This document shows positions 24,969 to 32,589 of a DNA stretch of 53,445 nt, one piece after another (the stretch's first letter is position 1; each line of letters begins with the position of its first letter). A program made the position numbers and the translations under genes. The notes beneath the pieces are model-generated. The model saw nothing but the letters and a program-made list of their open reading frames with translations. It was not told the DNA's origin and made no database searches. Source of the DNA: an uncultured Porphyromonadaceae bacterium (GTDB taxonomy: Bacteria > Bacteroidota > Bacteroidia > Bacteroidales > Muribaculaceae); contig USMC01000016.1 in assembly GCA_900555715.1 (NCBI GenBank), positions 1-53,445 of the forward strand. The letters are read 5' to 3'.

Positions 24969-26849
24969 TCACATCGTTTTTCTCCGATACCTTTGATTGG
25001 GATGATTGGGAATAGAAGAATATTCTCTTTCCAAAACCCCATTGGAAATCAATTGTGGTAAAACATGATTCCGCAGGTACGATTTATCTTTTCTAAGTAT
25101 CTGAGTTAATTCTTGAATGGTGCGCCATTCTGAAGCCACCTCACAAATAAGCTGTTCCATTTCAGCCGGACGCAAACGCTTCTTTTTTAAGAGAGATTCC
25201 GCTTCTACACTTATAACATATTCTCTAATATCACTACATCTGTCATCATTAGAGCTGTCAACATTAGAGTCTAAGCTATCAACATTATGACCTAAGCTGT
25301 CAACATTAGCAGCCTCAACAACGACAATGTCTCTTTTTATTCTATTTGCCAGCCTATATCTTGTTCCACGCCCATATCCATCAGATTGCAACAAACCTTC
25401 ACGGCACATGTTTTGGAGCAATGTGGTGATATCTGATTTATGGAGTTGCAATACATACCTTAGCCTCTCATTCGTAACGTTTTCTTCGGTCAGTGCCAAA
25501 GCCAAAACCGTCTGCTCTTGTGCAGAGAGCTTTTGTGCCTCTATGCCAAGTCGTTTATTCAACTCGTCCAACACTTCCGGTTGAATTAGAGATTGCATGG
25601 AAAGCCAGAACTCAACCTTATCAGGACGAGTCCGTTCAAAGATAAATGGAGTCTTCCAATTGTTTCTTCTCCAACCTTCCATAATCTTAGCGCCACCACT
25701 GCCAGCTTTCTCGGCAGGTCCAAGCATCATAAACATTTTTTGAAGTGTCGGATTTCGGCAGACACTCTCTCCTCCTTCAAAAAATTGCTCCTGAGAGACC
25801 AACATTGTTCCGGGATTGGAAAAGAAATATGTACCATTCTTAAATATTACAGTCAAAGACCCTTCTGCCTTATAATCAGGATGTACACAAAGATTTACAA
25901 ATACCTCTCTAATAGCTACATGCGCCGGTGACTGATCTATTCGCTGATTATTTTTGATGCTAAATGGTTTCGGCAAGAAACTTTGCAACCGAGGAAGAGT
26001 ACGGAGATAAAATTGAAACAGATTCGCTTCCCAAGTTCCATCAGGATAGATTCGATCTATCCAACGCTCTGTCTCATTGAATGTAGTTTCATTACGATAA
26101 TCCGGAAAAAAATTGGGTAAACATTCATCATCAGTAATTGCATCCGATTTCCCAAACATCAGGATGCCAGCTACAGTGAAACCTTCCTCTCCTGACATAC
26201 GGTCACGCCGGAATGCGCCAAGTTGCTTGAGAAAACTAAGGTCATCTAAGGTAGACCAGACATGATCCGGTTTGGCGATGCTGAATAACTGACGGTATTG
26301 TCTGAGAGAGTCTTTATCAATATCGTCAAAGGTAAATCCTTTAAGAATCCTTTTATCTGTAGTACGCGTAAGATCAGCATCGGCAAACATTCTTTGCACC
26401 TCACTTCGAGTACATTTAAAATCACCTTCATATCCTCGCCTATATGTGCCATCATAAGGATCATGACCTACATGCACCGGTCGTTGATCTCGATTCGATC
26501 TCGGCACCTTTATTATGAGCACGTAGTAATCCTTTATCACCAATGGTTTTACATCATTATTATTCAGAAGGTTAAGACTGATTGTATTTCTATTTGCAAG
26601 CCCGGACCATAAATCTTTCTGCAATTTATCGATATCAGATTCTGATAAATTATCCGGCATCAAACGACCATGTTTCTCTTTGATACCTAATATCACCACA
26701 CCTCCGTTGGTGTTGGCGAACGCGCTATATGTTTCCCAAAACGATCCCGGGAAACCACCTTTGGCTCCCTTGAATTCCAACTCGTCATTTTCAGCAGTAT
26801 CCTGAAGCGTGTCGAAAATACATGTAATGTGTTCGTCGAATAAATCCAT
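24969..26849 (-). CDS. AlbA_2/Schlafen-type ATP-binding protein with winged-helix C-terminus
   Basis: A 626-residue protein. The AlbA_2 domain (about 15-140) shows ENDELEFKGAKGG and FANTNGGVVILGIKEKHG. A GHKL-like ATPase_c_4 region (about 315-410) shows AIREVFVNLCVHPDY and AEKAGSGGAKIMEGW. Two winged-helix-like segments (about 440-510 and 560-626) are joined by a linker with three NVDS units from a 21-bp repeat. Such proteins are putative regulators and are common in mobile or defence regions. The DNA is visibly more AT-rich than its neighbours, suggesting acquisition. It has its own promoter at 26910-26917 and no partner gene. Confidence 0.82.
   Translation of the reverse strand: MDLFDEHITCIFDTLQDTAENDELEFKGAKGGFPGSFWETYSAFANTNGGVVILGIKEKHGRLMPDNLSESDIDKLQKDLWSGLANRNTISLNLLNNNDVKPLVIKDYYVLIIKVPRSNRDQRPVHVGHDPYDGTYRRGYEGDFKCTRSEVQRMFADADLTRTTDKRILKGFTFDDIDKDSLRQYRQLFSIAKPDHVWSTLDDLSFLKQLGAFRRDRMSGEEGFTVAGILMFGKSDAITDDECLPNFFPDYRNETTFNETERWIDRIYPDGTWEANLFQFYLRTLPRLQSFLPKPFSIKNNQRIDQSPAHVAIREVFVNLCVHPDYKAEGSLTVIFKNGTYFFSNPGTMLVSQEQFFEGGESVCRNPTLQKMFMMLGPAEKAGSGGAKIMEGWRRNNWKTPFIFERTRPDKVEFWLSMQSLIQPEVLDELNKRLGIEAQKLSAQEQTVLALALTEENVTNERLRYVLQLHKSDITTLLQNMCREGLLQSDGYGRGTRYRLANRIKRDIVVVEAANVDSLGHNVDSLDSNVDSSNDDRCSDIREYVISVEAESLLKKKRLRPAEMEQLICEVASEWRTIQELTQILRKDKSYLRNHVLPQLISNGVLEREYSSIPNHPNQRYRRKTM
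25253..25315 (-). repeat. Three tandem copies of a 21-bp repeat in the AlbA_2 gene
   Basis: Copies at 25253-25273, 25274-25294 and 25295-25315 share AGCTnTCAACATTA. Each is in frame and codes for a heptad containing NVDS, so copy-number change would alter linker length without a frameshift. Confidence 0.8.
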
Positions 26850-27111
26850 CTGCTTTAAATTTAAGACAAAGATGTCATTTCATAATTAAATAATCATCTC
26901 TGCTGTATGCAAAATTAATCATAATTTCTGAAAGCCTGACTTATTCTACGTTATAACAAACGTCTCTTTCATTTATCATTGACAATACTCATTACAAATC
27001 ATGCCTGTCGACAGAAAATTTTATAACAAATTGGTGCCGCATACATAGTACCATATCTCAGAACTAATTCAGAGTTTCCTGCCTATAATCGATAGTATTC
27101 TGCAGCGGCGG
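26850..27111. other. AT-rich intergenic region with one promoter element
   Basis: This 262-bp stretch carries the -7 element TAATTTTG for the AlbA_2 gene (minus strand, 26917-26910). Otherwise it shows no reading frame or clear hairpin. Its low GC matches the AlbA_2 gene, so it probably entered with it. Confidence 0.5.
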
Positions 27112-28005
27112 TTATTCGGGGGATTTGGCTTTGCTGATTGTCACGAGCCAGACGCCGGAGAATATCAGCACTATCGCAAGGGCTTTCAGGGGCGTGAAGG
27201 TGTCGAGTCCGAGACATACGCCCGTAATTGTGGCAACGATGGGCTGAACGTAGTTGTACATTCCTACCAATGTGGGGCGCAGCTGTTTCTGTCCGATCAT
27301 TACGCAGATATAGGCAAGGAAGGTGCCGCATATCACCACATAGGCTATGCCGCTCCACTCGAGTGATGAGACTGTATGCCAGTCGGTTGTCCGGAGCCAA
27401 TGTATACTTGCGGGGAGCGCTACTATTGTGGCAGACAGGAACATCCATTTCATCAGGGTTACCAGGCTGTATTTCCGTATGAAATTGCGGTACAGTGTCA
27501 GATAAAGCGCATAACAAAGCTGCGCCAGGAGCACTATCGTGTCGCCCAAAGCCGGATTGGAGCCACGCGCCTGTGCGCTGCCGCCAACTATCAGGATAAT
27601 CGCTCCGGCGGCTCCGAGGACTATGCCTCCGGCCTTCTTCGGAGTGATGGGCTCGCGGAGAATAAGCCACGCAAGGAGCATCACCCACATGGGCATCGTC
27701 GTGGTAACGAGCGAGGCTTCGCCAGGGGATGTCAGACTCACTCCCACTATGAAAAAGCCCTGATTGAAAAGCACACCGAGCATTCCGGCGCCGGCGAGCC
27801 TTAGAATATCGCCCAACGGCACATCTTCGCGGGGCAGAAACAGTGAGGTGAGCCAGAAAAGAGCGGCAGCGCCTGCCACCCTGAAATCTACCATAACCAT
27901 CGGGGCTACTACACCGGCAGCAAAAACCATCTTAGCAACCGGCGACATAAGTCCCCACATCACATTGGCGCCAAGCATAGCGAGGTGTCCCTTAGCCTTA
28001 TCCAT
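27112..28005 (-). CDS. EamA/DMT-family membrane transporter
   Basis: An inner-membrane exporter or permease of 297 residues with about ten hydrophobic segments in two EamA repeats. The first repeat begins GHLAMLGANVMWGLMSPVAK, the second near ALGDTIVLLAQLCYALYLTLY. The typical end of repeat 1 is GGIVLGAAGAIILIVG. EamA proteins move amino acids, nucleosides or other metabolites; the substrate here is unknown. It lies 29 bp after the YafQ toxin and could be read from the same promoter. A second, diverged EamA gene lies at 43232. Confidence 0.85.
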   Translation of the reverse strand: MDKAKGHLAMLGANVMWGLMSPVAKMVFAAGVVAPMVMVDFRVAGAAALFWLTSLFLPREDVPLGDILRLAGAGMLGVLFNQGFFIVGVSLTSPGEASLVTTTMPMWVMLLAWLILREPITPKKAGGIVLGAAGAIILIVGGSAQARGSNPALGDTIVLLAQLCYALYLTLYRNFIRKYSLVTLMKWMFLSATIVALPASIHWLRTTDWHTVSSLEWSGIAYVVICGTFLAYICVMIGQKQLRPTLVGMYNYVQPIVATITGVCLGLDTFTPLKALAIVLIFSGVWLVTISKAKSPE

Positions 28006-28034
28006 TTTAGTACTACTATATTTTGGACAACAGC

Positions 28035-28304
28035 TCAGAATAATTCGGAATGTGTACCGAAACGGATGAGTTTTATTATACCGGTCTCTTTATCCCACCA
28101 TATCAGAAGTGTATCGCTTTCTACATGGCACTCCATATAGCCCTTATAGTTGCCGGTCAATAAATGCGGTCGATTTTCATCTGGCACAGGCAATCCCTCA
28201 GCCAACAGTTTAAGGATGGTTTCAAGCTTGTCTATGACTTCGGTTTTGTGCTTGTACCGTTTAAGGTCTTTCTTAAACTGGGATGTAAGTTTAAGTGTAT
28301 TCAT
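28035..28304 (-). CDS. yafQ: Type II toxin, YafQ family mRNA interferase
   Basis: A ribosome-dependent mRNA-cleaving toxin of 89 residues. The YafQ pattern is clear: FKKDLKRYKHK, then PHLLTGNYKGYMECHVESDTLLIWW and the C-terminal RFGTHSELF. The conserved His, Asp and final Phe positions of the active site are all present, so it is probably active. Its start overlaps the antitoxin stop by 4 bp (ATGA), the standard antitoxin-first order. Confidence 0.9.
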   Translation of the reverse strand: MNTLKLTSQFKKDLKRYKHKTEVIDKLETILKLLAEGLPVPDENRPHLLTGNYKGYMECHVESDTLLIWWDKETGIIKLIRFGTHSELF

Positions 28305-28549
28305 AGAGAGTCTACAAAACTACGGAAACTGTTCATATCGAGAGTTTCAAGATTCTCAGAGGTCTCAGCTTCTCTCATCGCAGCGAGAGTCGTTTTGTTA
28401 GGACGTTCAGATACAAATGCCATAAGAATGCTCTCCACAAGATTATTCAGGCTACGGTTATGACGTTTTGCCTCGATCTGTAATCTTGCGATAAGGTCTT
28501 CACTAAGTCGAAAAGACGTTTGTTTACGGATAGAAGATGCTGTGTTCAT
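28301..28549 (-). CDS. Antitoxin, ribbon-helix-helix type, partner of YafQ
   Basis: An 82-residue protein with an N-terminal ribbon-helix-helix domain (KQTSFRLSEDLIARLQIEAKRHNRSLNNLVESIL). It should dimerise and bind its own promoter. An acidic C-terminal tail (AETSENLETLDMNSFRSFVDSL) is suited to wrap the toxin. The promoter directly upstream has near-perfect spacing. Role as toxin neutraliser is inferred from the overlap with yafQ. Confidence 0.88.
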   Translation of the reverse strand: MNTASSIRKQTSFRLSEDLIARLQIEAKRHNRSLNNLVESILMAFVSERPNKTTLAAMREAETSENLETLDMNSFRSFVDSL

Positions 28550-28570
28550 AGTTCAAATATATTAATAGTG

Positions 28571-28601
28571 CAAAAGTAATACATTTGTATAACACTTCAA
28601 A
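28571..28601 (-). promoter_or_regulatory. Promoter TTTG-N19-TACTTTTG for the toxin-antitoxin pair
   Basis: On the minus strand, TTTG (28601-28598) and TACTTTTG (28578-28571) are separated by 19 bp, ending 21 bp before the antitoxin start. It is one of the best matches to the Bacteroidetes consensus in the window. Confidence 0.75.
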
Positions 28602-28676
28602 ACAAAAAAATGGTTACGTCGCAGAAATAACGACATGTCTACGGCTTCGTGCTATTAAAATGTCAGTCCATAAAAA

Positions 28677-28718
28677 ATTACTTTATATCATACTCAAAGC
28701 AGTATGATATAAAGTAAT
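28677..28718 (-). terminator. Long AT-rich terminator after cysS
   Basis: ATTACTTTATATCATACT (28677-28694) and its perfect complement (28701-28718) form an 18-bp stem with a 6-nt loop. Read on the minus strand, it is followed by TTTTTT, 28 bp after the cysS stop. It insulates the toxin-antitoxin pair from cysS transcription. Confidence 0.8.
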
Positions 28719-28746
28719 TGAAAATGGCTGTGTAGCTGCTATTTGC

Positions 28747-30222
28747 CTACAGTGTCCACTCGACGCCGTCTTTGGTGTCTTTGACGGTGAAGCCGAGTTT
28801 GGCGAGGCTGTCGCGTATGAGGTCGGAAGTAGTCCAGTCCTTCTTTGCCTTGGCATCGGAGCGTATCTGCAGAAGGAGGTCGACGGCGCCTTTATAAGGC
28901 TTTACGGCATCGGCACCTGAGGCTGCTTCGCCGGGCACTATGCCGAGTATGTCGACAAGGAATGTATCCATGAAGCGGCGGAGGAAGTCGATGTCGTCCT
29001 GCGTGGCAGTGGCGGTGTGGTCCTTGACCTGATTTATCAGTCTGACGGCGTCGAAAAGCACACCGATGAGCACGGGCGTGTTGAGGTCGTCGTCGAGAGC
29101 CTCGTATGCGCGGCGTTCGAAGTCGGAAGTGTCGATTGTGGACTTGTCGGAAGCCTTGAGCTCAGCAAGCCGGCGGTATCCGTCGAGCATACGCCCGAGC
29201 GCCGTCTCGGCAGCCTGGAGCGCTTCATTGCTGAAGTCGACAGTTCCGCGATAGTGCGCCTGAAGAATGAAGAAGCGTATAGTCATCGGCGAGTACGCCT
29301 GTGTGAGCAACGGATGGTTTCCGGTGAAGAACTCATCGAGCGTGATGAAGTTGCCGAGCGACTTGCCCATCTTCTTGCCGTTGATGGTGATCATGTTGTT
29401 GTGCATCCAGTAGTGCACGGCAGGGCATCCGTTGTGTGCAACGGACTGTGCGATCTCACACTCGTGATGCGGGAACTTGAGGTCCATTCCTCCGCCGTGT
29501 ATATCGAACTGCTGCCCGAGGTATTTCTCGCTCATTGTGGAGCATTCGAGATGCCATCCGGGGAATCCTTCGCTCCAGGGTGAAGGCCAGTGCATGATGT
29601 GCACCGGCGAAGCCTTCTTCCACAGCGCGAAATCGGCAGGATTGTGCTTTTCTTCCTGTCCGTCGAGTGCACGCGTAGTGGCGAGGAGCTCGTCGATATT
29701 GCGTCCGGAAAGCTTTCCGTATCCGAAGTCGGCGTTGAATTTGGGCACATCGAAGTATACCGATCCGTCGCTGACATACGCATATCCCGCATCGAGAATC
29801 TTCTTGATGTATTCTATCTGCTCGATGATGTGTCCGGAAGCATGCGGCTCTATGGACGGCGGGAGAACGTTGAGCGCCTCCATCGCCTTGTGGTAGCGAT
29901 TGAGATAATACTGTACCACTTCCATGGGCTCCAGCTGCTCCAGCCGGGCTTTCTTTGCAATCTTGTCCTCTCCGTCGTCGGCATCGTGTTCGAGATGTCC
30001 GACGTCGGTTATGTTGCGGACATAGCGCACCTTATATCCCAGATGTGTGAGATAGCGGTAGACAAGATCGAAAGTGATGGCAGGGCGGGCATGTCCGAGG
30101 TGCCCGTCGCCATATACAGTAGGACCGCAGACGTACATTCCCACCATATCGTCGTGCAGCGGCGTAAAACGCTCCTTGCAGCGGCTCATCGAGTTGTAGA
30201 TGCAAAGATTATGGTCTTTCAT
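28747..30222 (-). CDS. cysS: Cysteinyl-tRNA synthetase
   Basis: Charges tRNA-Cys. The 491-residue class I synthetase has the HIGH-type motif H41-L-G-H44 in YGDGHLGHARPA, zinc ligands in CGPTVYGDG, GWHLECS and HHECEIAQS, and the KMSKS-type motif KMGKSLGN. The C-terminal anticodon-binding region ends KDTKDGVEWTL. It is the last gene of a minus-strand cluster (slyD, lolD, NigD-like, DUF3467, cysS), 15 bp after DUF3467, and is followed by a strong terminator. Confidence 0.97.
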   Translation of the reverse strand: MKDHNLCIYNSMSRCKERFTPLHDDMVGMYVCGPTVYGDGHLGHARPAITFDLVYRYLTHLGYKVRYVRNITDVGHLEHDADDGEDKIAKKARLEQLEPMEVVQYYLNRYHKAMEALNVLPPSIEPHASGHIIEQIEYIKKILDAGYAYVSDGSVYFDVPKFNADFGYGKLSGRNIDELLATTRALDGQEEKHNPADFALWKKASPVHIMHWPSPWSEGFPGWHLECSTMSEKYLGQQFDIHGGGMDLKFPHHECEIAQSVAHNGCPAVHYWMHNNMITINGKKMGKSLGNFITLDEFFTGNHPLLTQAYSPMTIRFFILQAHYRGTVDFSNEALQAAETALGRMLDGYRRLAELKASDKSTIDTSDFERRAYEALDDDLNTPVLIGVLFDAVRLINQVKDHTATATQDDIDFLRRFMDTFLVDILGIVPGEAASGADAVKPYKGAVDLLLQIRSDAKAKKDWTTSDLIRDSLAKLGFTVKDTKDGVEWTL

Positions 30223-30237
30223 ACGTCCAGCGGTGAT

Positions 30238-30552
30238 TTATGCTTCGAAAGGATTGGGTATTCCGCCGTTTGTCTTGGGCGCGTTCAGGGGCTTTATCTG
30301 CTTGATTTCGCCGAAAGTCTGCTCGTAGCGTGCAATGTTGTCGCGGAGAGCGAAGAGAAGGCTCTTGGCGTTTTCAGGTGTCATTATGACGCGGCTGACG
30401 ACCTTCGGGTTAGGCATCGTTGGTGCAAGGCTGAGGAAATCGAGGAAGAATTCATTGCCGGAATGTGCAATGAAAGCGCGGTTAGAATATACGCCGGTAG
30501 CGATTTCCGGTGAAAGCTCTATTTTGATTTCCTGTTTGTTCTGATTGTCCAT
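30238..30552 (-). CDS. DUF3467 small protein
   Basis: A 104-residue protein of the Bacteroidetes-typical DUF3467 family. Seen: IELSPEIATGVYSNRAFIAHSGNEFFLDFLSLAP, then PKVVSRVIMTPENAKSLLFALRDNIARYEQTFG. Function is unknown. There is no signal peptide, so it is cytoplasmic. It sits 21 bp after the NigD-like gene and 15 bp before cysS. Confidence 0.88.
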   Translation of the reverse strand: MDNQNKQEIKIELSPEIATGVYSNRAFIAHSGNEFFLDFLSLAPTMPNPKVVSRVIMTPENAKSLLFALRDNIARYEQTFGEIKQIKPLNAPKTNGGIPNPFEA

Positions 30553-30573
30553 TGTAGTAATATATTAAAACGA

Positions 30574-31287
30574 TTAATTTATTGGTTGAAGAGACGAAGC
30601 GTCCTTTATGAAGTTGACTGTATTTCCTCCGAGCATATTAGAGTCGGGGCAAATGATACGTAATCCCTTGACACCATCCTTGTTCCATAAGTCACCGATA
30701 TTATATGAAGCATAGAAGGTGTAGGTGCTGTTCATAGCTCCCGGTATACGCTTGAATATGAGCCGGAGCTCAGGCGTAGAAAGATTAGTGCTTGCTTTGT
30801 CGATATAGAGTTCGCAAAGTCGCGGATCAGTGGAGGTGGTAGCCTGGAAGACGAGGTTTACATATTCTCCGGTTCTCCATACATTGAGCATCTGAACGGC
30901 ATCTGATTCCCAGTTGTGTGTTTCCTCGGCAGTAGCCTCTTTCGGTGCGAATCCTCTGCCGATAGTTGCTCCGGCGCCCTGAATGTAGACGTTTCCGCTC
31001 TCATACTGCTTGTTCGAGACCGGATGATAGCTGATGACTACTCTTTCTCCGGTTTTGAAGTCGTCGTCATTGAAACGCTGCTGTGTCATAAGTGTGACAA
31101 GCGGTGAATCACCATTCTGCCGCAGCGTGAGCACAGTACCGGCGTCGCCGGAGCTCTCGATAGTGGCGATGTCGAGATAGAAGAGATCGCCGGAACCTCC
31201 GTTGCCGCCGCCGCTTTCGTTACAGGAAGCAGCGCCGAACATCGCCAAAGCGCCAAATGCAGCGATAAATAAATTTTTCAGTTTCAT
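30574..31287 (-). CDS. NigD-like lipoprotein
   Basis: A 237-residue lipoprotein with signal MKLKNLFIAAFGALAMFGAASC and a Gly-rich spacer (NESGGGNGGSG). The mature part has LFYLDIATIES, ERVVISYHPVSNKQYESGNVYIQG and AVQMLNVWRTGEYVNLVFQA, the sequence style of NigD-like proteins (two small beta domains). Its start overlaps the lolD stop by 4 bp. Function is unknown; location next to LolD suggests a lipoprotein cargo or partner, which is only positional. Confidence 0.7.
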   Translation of the reverse strand: MKLKNLFIAAFGALAMFGAASCNESGGGNGGSGDLFYLDIATIESSGDAGTVLTLRQNGDSPLVTLMTQQRFNDDDFKTGERVVISYHPVSNKQYESGNVYIQGAGATIGRGFAPKEATAEETHNWESDAVQMLNVWRTGEYVNLVFQATTSTDPRLCELYIDKASTNLSTPELRLIFKRIPGAMNSTYTFYASYNIGDLWNKDGVKGLRIICPDSNMLGGNTVNFIKDASSLQPIN

Positions 31288-31961
31288 AGATGTGAGTTAT
31301 TAATAATGTTTTCGATTCTGCCGTCCGCCATGCGGACAACAGTGTCGGAGTCGCCGGCAAGTCTTTCGTCGTGTGTGACGATGACAAATGTGGCGCCCAT
31401 AGTGTCGCGTAAGCTGAAGAACAGCCGGTGGAGCTCGGCACGGTTCTGCGAATCGAGGCTTCCGGTCGGTTCATCGGCAAGAATCACTTTCGGACTGTTG
31501 ATGAGGGCTCTCGCCACGGCGGCACGCTGGCATTCACCTCCGGAGAGCTCGGACGGCTTGTGTTTCTGTCGTCCGTCGAGCCCGAGACGGTCGATGAGCT
31601 GCGCCGCACGCTCCATAGCCACCTTTCTGTCGCAGCCTCCTATGAGCGCCGGCATGGCGACGTTCTCGATAAGAGTGAATTCCGGCAGGAGTTGATGGAA
31701 CTGGAAAACGAAACCGATGTTGTCGTTTCTGAAAGCAGACAGCCGTCGGTCGGACAATGCGGTGACTTCCGCGCCATCGTAGCGGACGGAACCGCCTCTG
31801 TCGGGTGCAGAGAGGGTTCCGAGAATCTGAAGCAAGGTAGTCTTCCCGGCGCCGCTGGGTCCGACAATGGTTGTGACACGCCTGTCGGCGATGTCAAGGT
31901 CGATACCTTTGAGCACCGTCAGACTGCCGAACGATTTTTTTATGTTCCTTGCTTCAATCAT
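31284..31961 (-). CDS. lolD: ABC transporter ATPase, LolD/MacB family
   Basis: A 225-residue ATPase with Walker A GPSGAGKTT (34-42), Q-loop FVFQFHQLLPEFT, signature LSGGECQR, Walker B VILADEPTGSLD and the switch His in VTHDERLA. The FQFHQLLPEFTLIENV stretch and the small size fit LolD, which powers lipoprotein release from the inner membrane. No LolC/E permease is adjacent, so a MacB-type role remains possible. It sits 6 bp after slyD. Confidence 0.87.
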   Translation of the reverse strand: MIEARNIKKSFGSLTVLKGIDLDIADRRVTTIVGPSGAGKTTLLQILGTLSAPDRGGSVRYDGAEVTALSDRRLSAFRNDNIGFVFQFHQLLPEFTLIENVAMPALIGGCDRKVAMERAAQLIDRLGLDGRQKHKPSELSGGECQRAAVARALINSPKVILADEPTGSLDSQNRAELHRLFFSLRDTMGATFVIVTHDERLAGDSDTVVRMADGRIENIINNSHL

Positions 31962-31967
31962 ACGTCA

Positions 31968-32537
31968 TCACTTGCAGCATCCGCCTTCGCATCCGCAGCT
32001 GCCGCCGTCGTCGCATCCGCCGCCACAACCGCCGCATCCGCCACAACCCTGTGCGGGCTTGAGCTCTTCGGGTGTAGGATCGCGTACAACGAGAACTTCT
32101 CCGACGTAGTGTACGCTGTCCTTGGCAAGAGGATGGTTGAGGTCGAGCACGACAGCCTCGGGCGTGAGACGTACGACAGTGCCGTCGATACGGTAGCCAT
32201 CGGGCGTCATCAGCGGTATCAGCGCACCTTTGGTGAACATGCTTTCGTCGAACTTGCCGTCGATTGTCATCTGCTCGCGCGGGATTGTGAAGATTTCTTC
32301 CTCTGAATAAGGTCCGAACGCCTTGTCGGGTGCGGCGATGAAGTCGAACTTGTCGCCCGGCTGTTTTCCTTCGAGATTTTCGTCGAGTGCCTCGACAAAA
32401 CCGAGTGTCAGACCGTCGATAGCGCGATCGGGCTCATCGGCTGTTACTTCGTGCACGAGCGTTTCTGTTCCGTCGGCATTGACGCGGAAAAGCTTATATG
32501 CTATTTCGAAATATTTACCTTTTTCTATTTTGTCCAT
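31968..32537 (-). CDS. slyD: FKBP-type peptidyl-prolyl isomerase SlyD with Cys-rich tail
   Basis: A folding helper and metal chaperone of 189 residues. The FKBP core is split by an insert-in-flap domain, as in SlyD: MDKIEKGKYFEIAYKLF, EALDENLEGKQPGDKFDF, GALIPLMTPDG, then VVLDLNHPLAKDSVHYVGEV. The last ~30 residues are almost only Gly, Cys and Asp, with repeated CGGCGGC and ending GGCCK. That makes ten Cys residues in a candidate metal-binding tail. It is the first gene of the cluster that runs to cysS. Confidence 0.92.
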   Translation of the reverse strand: MDKIEKGKYFEIAYKLFRVNADGTETLVHEVTADEPDRAIDGLTLGFVEALDENLEGKQPGDKFDFIAAPDKAFGPYSEEEIFTIPREQMTIDGKFDESMFTKGALIPLMTPDGYRIDGTVVRLTPEAVVLDLNHPLAKDSVHYVGEVLVVRDPTPEELKPAQGCGGCGGCGGGCDDGGSCGCEGGCCK

Positions 32538-32557
32538 GATAGTTTTCTGTTGATTTA

Positions 32558-32573
32558 CAAAATTACAAAATTA
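32558..32573 (-). promoter_or_regulatory. Two adjacent -7 elements (TAATTTTG) upstream of slyD
   Basis: The octamer TAATTTTG occurs twice back to back on the minus strand (32573-32566 and 32565-32558), ending 20 bp before the slyD start. Either can serve as the -7 box of the five-gene cluster. Confidence 0.55.
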
Positions 32574-32589
32574 ATGCCAAACGCGGAAA

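Noticed and set aside
25253..25315. Short CRISPR-like repeat
   Set aside because: The three copies are tandem without spacers and keep the reading frame of the AlbA_2 gene.
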